From Actinomycetota bacterium (GTDB lineage Bacteria; Actinomycetota; Thermoleophilia; Gaiellales; Gaiellaceae), in assembly GCA_013812465.1 (NCBI GenBank), contig JACCTK010000236.1, positions 1 to 11,152 on the forward strand: a DNA stretch of 11,152 nucleotides, written 5' to 3'. The translations under genes and the position numbers were made by a program. Positions within the stretch are counted from its first letter, which is position 1. Every line of letters starts with the position of its first letter. Under the pieces are notes generated by a model that was given only the letters and a program-made list of their open reading frames with translations, was not told where the DNA came from and ran no database searches. Of this stretch, positions 7,381-11,152 are shown in pieces.

Positions 7381-7695
7381 GTGATCCGCGCCACGGTTCG
7401 GTGGTTCAGCGACGAGGAGGGATGGGGCGTGCTGGACGCGCCCGAGGGACCCGGAGGCATCTTCGTGCATTTCTCGTCGATCGAGGTTGAGGGTTACAAG
7501 ACGCTTCGAGAAGATGAGGTGGTCGAGGTGGACTTGGAAGGTCCGCTCTCGCTTGAGCAAGACGGATACCGGGTACCGAGCCACGAGAGTGCGACCGCTC
7601 GCCTAGCGGTCAGGGTGTTCGCAGGCGCACCCCCTTTTGGCCAGGCGTACGCGAAGGCACGGGCCAAGAGAGGAGAGGAAGGCTCGGTCGCGTAA
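7381..7695 (+). CDS. Variant cold-shock-domain protein
   Basis: 104 residues: a CspA-type nucleic-acid-binding cold-shock domain at about 1-65, then a basic, Ala/Arg-rich tail. Seen: TVRWFSDEEGWGVLD (5-19), aligning with the canonical WFN..KGFGFI strand (RNP1), and GGIFVHFSSI (25-34), the RNP2 strand; then GYKTL (38-42) and VVEVDLEG. RNP1 is altered: the usual K-G-F-G-F is E-G-W-G-V, so one surface aromatic is Trp15 and another is lost, which may change RNA or DNA binding. A WxxDEEGWGV version is familiar to me from actinobacterial cold-shock-type proteins. GTG 7381 is the only start that keeps the first strand. No ribosome binding site is near (GAAGGA is about 16 nt away). It ends 8-14 nt before the next gene, so the two probably form an operon. 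Confidence 0.8.
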   Translation: MIRATVRWFSDEEGWGVLDAPEGPGGIFVHFSSIEVEGYKTLREDEVVEVDLEGPLSLEQDGYRVPSHESATARLAVRVFAGAPPFGQAYAKARAKRGEEGSVA

Positions 7696-7696
7696 C

Positions 7697-7701
7697 GGGA
7701 G
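7697..7701 (+). promoter_or_regulatory. Ribosome binding site for the 405-residue protein
   Basis: GGGAG lies 2 nt before a GTG at 7704 but 8 nt before an in-frame GTG at 7710. The spacing favours 7710 as the real start. Confidence 0.5.
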
Positions 7702-7709
7702 ACGTGCCT

Positions 7710-8927
7710 GTGCGTGCGCCTCATCTCTACCCGCTGTTACGGGGCTTCGTCCTCGGAGCGTTCGTCGTGCTCGGGCGCGAGCTCGAGGAGGGCGCCGAGC
7801 TGCCGTTTGCCTTCGAGGAGCACGTTCACCGTAAGGGCCCCGCTCTGTACGAGCTGCGGCCGCTCGTTCGAGCGTTCATCGAAGATCGTGAGTCACTTCT
7901 GCGGTCGCGTGATGACGCGCGCCTCGCCCTCGACGAGCTTCTCCGCGAGCCCGCAGCTGCGATCTTCGCTCGCGCCCATGCCAGCACGCATGCGAGCGAA
8001 AACGACGCGCTCTTTCGCACGGTGCTCGTCGGCCTCTTGACCTCGACCGCGGAGTCGTGCGGCGGGTTCGACTGGGACGACGAGGCGTTCGAGCACGCAT
8101 ACGGGCTCCTCGAGACGACGCTCTTCGGGGCGCGCCGTCAGTTCCGGGCCGTCGTGCCGCTGATCGGGCTGTCGGTTGCCAGGCCGGTCGCCCTCGCGCC
8201 CGGTCTCTCCATTCGCCACTTCGAAGCGGGGGAGCTCTCGACGCACTGGCCCGAGTCGCGCGGCCTGCTGCCGCCGGGATTCGGCCGCGAGCCTGACCGC
8301 TGCTCAGTCCTCGAGCTTCACGTCGATGTCGACGCGGGCGCCGACCCGCCCGATTCGCCGGCAGAGATCGCCGATGCGGTCAGCGCGATCCGGCTGACCA
8401 CGTCTGCCGCGCTCGCCGCCGGCCCGGTTCTGTTCGAGACCCTCGACGGCCGGCCCTTCGGGATTCGCCCGGTGCTCCCGATCGCCGCGACGCAGCCGCC
8501 GGGGGAATCGTCTCGCCTCGACGCTTTCCGTACCCCGATCGTGGTCGACGTCCTCGCCGCGCTCGGCAAGGCCGACGGCGACCCCGAGCTCGCGGAGGCG
8601 CTCGACCGCTGGGAGCTCTCCCTGTTTCAAAACGAGCCGTTCCGCGCCGAGCAGCTGCGCGCCGCGCTTAGCGCGCTTCTCGGCGGGACTTGGCCGTTGC
8701 GCGCCGCGGTCCTGCTGGAAGCTGACGGGACTGCGCGTGAAGAGCTGCACGGCCACCTCGTGGGGCTTGCCGGTGGCGACGGCGCCAGCGCGGCGTCGGT
8801 GGATACCGCCAGGCGGGCGCTGGTGGCGGTGCTGCGCGCTCCTGACCGGATCGAGCTCGTCCATGAGCTCGATCGCGAGCTCTTGGGCCTGCCGCGTCGG
8901 TCCGCCGCGTGGGCAGCTGCGGTCTGA
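7710..8927 (+). CDS. Protein of unknown function, possibly a beta-domain plus helical HEPN-like architecture
   Basis: I do not recognise this 405-residue protein. It has no signal peptide and no membrane segment, so it is probably cytoplasmic. The first 140 residues look helical and acidic (RELEEGAELPFAFEEH; DWDDEAFEHAYGLLE). A middle segment from about 145 to 265 looks beta-rich (VVPLIGLSVARP, LSIRHFEAGEL, CSVLELHVDVD, VLFETLDGRPFGIRPVLP). The last 130 residues are again helical (ALDRWELSLFQNEPFRAEQL). This order recalls ApeA/HEPN-type proteins, and a single R-x5-H (R343-H349, REELHGH) would fit the HEPN ribonuclease motif. The resemblance is weak and the motif may be chance. GTG 7710 is preferred over GTG 7704 from ribosome-binding-site spacing. 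It follows the cold-shock-domain gene by 14 nt and is likely co-transcribed with it, hinting at an RNA-related role. Confidence 0.75.
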   Translation: MRAPHLYPLLRGFVLGAFVVLGRELEEGAELPFAFEEHVHRKGPALYELRPLVRAFIEDRESLLRSRDDARLALDELLREPAAAIFARAHASTHASENDALFRTVLVGLLTSTAESCGGFDWDDEAFEHAYGLLETTLFGARRQFRAVVPLIGLSVARPVALAPGLSIRHFEAGELSTHWPESRGLLPPGFGREPDRCSVLELHVDVDAGADPPDSPAEIADAVSAIRLTTSAALAAGPVLFETLDGRPFGIRPVLPIAATQPPGESSRLDAFRTPIVVDVLAALGKADGDPELAEALDRWELSLFQNEPFRAEQLRAALSALLGGTWPLRAAVLLEADGTAREELHGHLVGLAGGDGASAASVDTARRALVAVLRAPDRIELVHELDRELLGLPRRSAAWAAAV

Positions 8928-8940
8928 GCGGCCCCTTCCT

Positions 8941-8963
8941 GGCACGAAGTCGGCACAGAGTCG
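8941..8963. repeat. Two tandem copies of an 11-bp motif before the small-protein promoter
   Basis: GGCACGAAGTC (8941-8951) is followed directly by GGCACAGAGTC (8952-8962), 9 of 11 bases identical, and then G. It ends about 27 bp before a candidate -10 box. That is a typical place for an activator or repressor site, but two copies only is thin evidence. Confidence 0.3.
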
Positions 8964-8989
8964 TTTCCCACCTGTGACGCAAAGCGGGC

Positions 8990-8995
8990 TAGCGT
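8990..8995 (+). promoter_or_regulatory. Candidate -10 box, leaderless transcript of small protein and cupin
   Basis: TAGCGT ends 6 nt before the ATG at 9002, and no Shine-Dalgarno sequence lies in the gap. This fits transcription starting at or next to the start codon. No -35 hexamer stands out. Confidence 0.4.
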
Positions 8996-9001
8996 GGCTG
9001 C

Positions 9002-9232
9002 ATGGACGAGTCAAGAGCAGTTCTGGGGCGGCTCGAGCGGATAGAGGCGCTCGAACGAGCGGGCGCCGGGCGCGGGGTGCTCCTGCCCGAGCTGCGATCG
9101 CTCCTCGAGGAGGCAGAAGCGTGGTCGAGCACGGAAGGAGGTGATGCCGGGGAGGCTGCCGTCGACAACCTACGAACCGCGCTCTCACGCGCGACTCCGA
9201 AGCAGCCGTCGCATGACATGATCGCCGTGTGA
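9002..9232 (+). CDS. Small helical protein of unknown function
   Basis: 76 residues, family not recognised. Seen: two amphipathic helices rich in Glu, Leu, Ala and Arg (RAVLGRLERIEALERAG, about 5-21; LLPELRSLLEEAEAW, about 27-41), then a third helix (AAVDNLRTALSRA) and a short tail. This looks like a soluble helical bundle or a partner protein; no catalytic or metal-binding motif is seen. The ATG at 9002 follows a TAGCGT box by 6 nt. The stop overlaps the start of the cupin gene as GTGA, so translation is coupled and a shared role is likely. High third-position GC and the coupled junction argue that it is a real gene. Confidence 0.7.
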   Translation: MDESRAVLGRLERIEALERAGAGRGVLLPELRSLLEEAEAWSSTEGGDAGEAAVDNLRTALSRATPKQPSHDMIAV

Positions 9233-10176
9233 TCTCGCATTGGGACGATGTGCGCAGCTCGAGGGGCGAGCGAGGTCACATCGCGGGCGCCTGGCAGAGC
9301 CTAACGGCTCGCGACTCGCACGCGGTCGGGGTAAAGCGGATACGCGTCGACCCGGGAATGTGGTCGACTCCGCTTCATGTCGAAGGCGCCGAGGAGGAGA
9401 TCTTCTACGTCCTTGCGGGATCGGGTATCTCCGTTCAGTCGGAGGGCGAGGACCCACTCGCGTACGAGGTCGGCGAGGGCGATTGCCTCGTCCATCTCGC
9501 GCTCGAGAACGCCCATACGCTGCGTGCGGGCGACGATGGCATCGACGTGCTCGCGTTCGGTCAGCGCACGTATGCCGGCGGGGTGACGTGGCTGCCTCGG
9601 GCGGGTGTCGCTTGGCTCGGGGACACTTGGGCGCCGGTCGGTGCCGAGGATGACCATCCTTGGGCTCGGGAGGCGGCGGCGGGACCGGCGGAGATCGCGG
9701 AGACGTCGGCGCGGCCGGCGACCATCGTCAACTTCCAGGACGTGGAATCGGTCGAGCGAGACGGCGCCACCGTTGGACGTCGAGTCCGCAACCTCGGCCG
9801 GGCGGCAGGCTCGCTTCGAACTGGACTCCGGTTCTCGGAGGTTCTGCCGGGCAAGCTGAGCGGGCCTCCGCACTGCCACTCCGCCGAGGAGGAGATCTTC
9901 GTCGTGCTCGAGGGCGCCGGCCACCTGCTCCTGTGGGAAGAAGGCGGGATCATCGAGTACTCGGTTCGCGCCGGGTCGGTCGTCGCACGGCTTGCGGGCA
10001 CGGGCGTCGCGCACGCGTTTCGCGGGGGAGAGCAGGGGATGACCGTGCTCATGTACGGCACGCGCGATCCGAACGACATCTGTTACTACCCGCGTTCCGG
10101 AAAGGTCTTCTTCACAGGGCTCGGCGTGGTCGCGCGCCTCGGGGAGCCGCTCGACTACTGGGACGGCGAGGACTGA
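9229..10176 (+). CDS. Two-domain cupin (bicupin) protein
   Basis: 315 residues with two cupin beta-barrels, a fold used by metal-dependent dioxygenases, isomerases, epimerases and sugar- or metal-sensing proteins; the substrate is unknown. Domain 1 (about 30-125): PLHVEGAEEEIFYVL (H50, E56/E57) and ENAHTL (H96). Domain 2 (about 195-290): GPPHCHSAEEEIFVVLEG (H215, H217, E221/E222) and GVAHAF (H262). Domain 2 has the complete HxH..E..H metal set. In domain 1 the second His of HxH is replaced by Glu52, so that site is altered or uses Glu as a ligand. No signal peptide. The start is GTG 9229, overlapping the upstream stop by four bases. The C-terminal PRSGKVFFTGLGVV and LDYWDGED tail is outside the barrels. 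Both halves resemble each other (AEEEIF), which suggests an internal duplication. Confidence 0.9.
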   Translation: MISHWDDVRSSRGERGHIAGAWQSLTARDSHAVGVKRIRVDPGMWSTPLHVEGAEEEIFYVLAGSGISVQSEGEDPLAYEVGEGDCLVHLALENAHTLRAGDDGIDVLAFGQRTYAGGVTWLPRAGVAWLGDTWAPVGAEDDHPWAREAAAGPAEIAETSARPATIVNFQDVESVERDGATVGRRVRNLGRAAGSLRTGLRFSEVLPGKLSGPPHCHSAEEEIFVVLEGAGHLLLWEEGGIIEYSVRAGSVVARLAGTGVAHAFRGGEQGMTVLMYGTRDPNDICYYPRSGKVFFTGLGVVARLGEPLDYWDGED

Positions 10177-10195
10177 AGCCGGGGCCCCGAGCGGC

Positions 10196-10201
10196 TACCG
10201 T
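10196..10201 (+). promoter_or_regulatory. Candidate -10 box before the ParA gene
   Basis: TACCGT lies 47 nt before the ParA ATG, in the 72-bp gap after the cupin gene. It would give a leader of about 40 nt that carries the ribosome binding site. There is no clear -35 element, so confidence is low. Confidence 0.25.
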
Positions 10202-10231
10202 AGAGGCATTGAAGGAGTTTCGGCCGGAGTC

Positions 10232-10243
10232 GGGAAGGTGAGG
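10232..10243 (+). promoter_or_regulatory. Ribosome binding site supporting the long ParA start
   Basis: GGGAAGGTGAGG ends 5 nt before the ATG at 10249. The internal ATG at 10408, where most ParA proteins would begin, is preceded by GAGGAGCACGCG, also a passable site. Both starts could be used. Confidence 0.5.
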
Positions 10244-10248
10244 CGGTC

Positions 10249-11152
10249 ATGGGGCTCTCACGAATCCTGCCGCGGTCCCAGCCACTGCCTGAGCGTCCGC
10301 CGGTCGAGCCTGTCGCCGAGACGGACGTACCCGCCGAGCCTTCGGCTGCGCCGCGCCTCCACGCGGTCCCGTTCTCCGAGCTCGCCGCGCCGCCCGAGGA
10401 GCACGCGATGGCAAAGGTGATCGCGTTCGCGAACCAGAAGGGCGGAGTCGCCAAGACGACGACGACGCTGAATCTCGGCGTTGCGCTCAAGGAGGCCGGC
10501 AAGCGCGTCCTCATCATCGATCTCGATCCGCAGGGCAACCTGACGATGAGCCAGGGGATGAACCCCGATGTGATCGAGCGCTCGATGTTCGACGTTCTCG
10601 TTCATCGCGTCCCGATCTCCGATGTGATCCACACCGTCGAGGTCGACATTGCCGTTGCCTCCATCGACTTGGCGGGCGCAGAGCTCGCGCTTTCCGCACT
10701 GATCGGCCGCGAGCGGGCGCTCGAGAAGGCGCTCGTTGAGGTTCGCGACAAGTACGACTACATCCTGCTCGACACGCCTCCCTCGCTCGGCCTGCTGACG
10801 ATCAACGCGTTCGTCGCGGCCGACGGCGTGATCGTCCCGGTTCAGTGCGAGTACCTCTCGCTGAGGGGCCTCGTGCAGCTGGAGAACACGCTCGCGATGG
10901 TGCGCGAGAACCTGAACCCGGCCGTTCGCGTTCAGGGCATCGTTCCCACGATGTACGACGGGCGGACGTTGCACGCGCGCGAGGCGATCGAGATCTTGCA
11001 GGAGAACTTCGGCGATCTCGTCTTCGAGACGCGGATAAAGAAGACGGTGCGCTATGCGGAGGCGCCGGTGAAGGGGAGCTCGGTGCTCCGCTACGACCCC
11101 ACCGGGCCCGCAGCCCAGGCGTACCGCGATCTCGCAAAGGAGGTGCTCGATG
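10249..11152 (+). CDS. ParA/Soj-family partition ATPase with N-terminal extension (3' end cut by window)
   Basis: 301 residues are visible. The ATPase core starts at M54 (MAKVIAFANQKGG). Seen: deviant Walker A KGGVAKT (64-70, signature Lys64, Lys69), Walker A' IIDLDPQGN (Asp91), Walker B-like YILLDTPPS, and VPVQCEYLSLRGL. These are hallmarks of ParA ATPases that move DNA or protein cargo by nucleotide-dependent dimerisation on DNA. The second variable Walker A residue is Ala rather than the common Gly. SQGMNP, DLAGAEL and EAPVKGSS recall a conserved actinobacterial ParA subgroup. Residues 1-53 (MGLSRILPRSQPLPERPP...) are Pro/Ala/Glu-rich, probably disordered, with a short hydrophobic-basic start. 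They are absent from typical Soj. The ATG at 10249 is chosen from the ribosome binding site; ATG 10408 would give a standard-length protein. No parB is visible in the window, so whether it serves the chromosome, a plasmid or a protein cargo is open. Confidence 0.93.
   Translation, partial: MGLSRILPRSQPLPERPPVEPVAETDVPAEPSAAPRLHAVPFSELAAPPEEHAMAKVIAFANQKGGVAKTTTTLNLGVALKEAGKRVLIIDLDPQGNLTMSQGMNPDVIERSMFDVLVHRVPISDVIHTVEVDIAVASIDLAGAELALSALIGRERALEKALVEVRDKYDYILLDTPPSLGLLTINAFVAADGVIVPVQCEYLSLRGLVQLENTLAMVRENLNPAVRVQGIVPTMYDGRTLHAREAIEILQENFGDLVFETRIKKTVRYAEAPVKGSSVLRYDPTGPAAQAYRDLAKEVLD

Noticed and set aside
8304..9188. 294-residue minus-strand open frame opposite the unknown gene
   Set aside because: Antisense, Arg-rich, and crosses the promoter gap and the small-protein gene.
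10179..10188. GC-rich palindrome GGGGCCCC after the cupin gene
   Set aside because: No loop and no T-tract, so not a terminator; expected by chance in this base composition.

Overview
This is an 11.2 kb stretch of very GC-rich bacterial DNA with GTG starts, strong G/C third-position codon bias and tightly packed short operons. The gene families point to Actinomycetota: a DUF1996 secreted protein, the actinobacterial HhH-GPD protein type, a long-form Lhr helicase, a WSD-EEGWG type cold-shock-domain protein and a KGGVAKT ParA. A deep-branching class such as Thermoleophilia is my inference; it cannot be proven from this window.

Left arm, minus strand (1-2055): an HhH-GPD base-excision-type protein overlaps, by a GTGA junction, a two-HKD phospholipase-D superfamily protein. 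Downstream of that lies the start of a secreted DUF1996 protein that runs off the left edge. The phospholipase-D frame shows a likely one-base frameshift near its C-terminus. As given, its reading frame stays open with no stop into the DUF1996 gene.

Middle, plus strand (2101-7298): a 45-bp divergent intergenic region separates the HhH-GPD gene from an alpha/beta hydrolase, which is followed 23 bp later by the 1432-residue DNA helicase Lhr. Helicase, glycosylase-type protein and HKD-fold protein together make a plausible DNA-repair neighbourhood.

Right arm, plus strand (7381-11152): first a variant cold-shock-domain protein and, immediately after it, a 405-residue protein I do not recognise. 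Then come a 76-residue small protein translationally coupled to a two-domain cupin, and a ParA/MinD-type ATPase with a 53-residue proline-rich N-terminal extension, cut by the right edge.

Four start codons (HhH-GPD, hydrolase, lhr, the 76-residue gene) lack a good ribosome binding site. Each instead has a TANNNT box 6-8 nt upstream, which suggests leaderless transcripts. I saw no tRNA, rRNA, CRISPR array, insertion sequence or origin.
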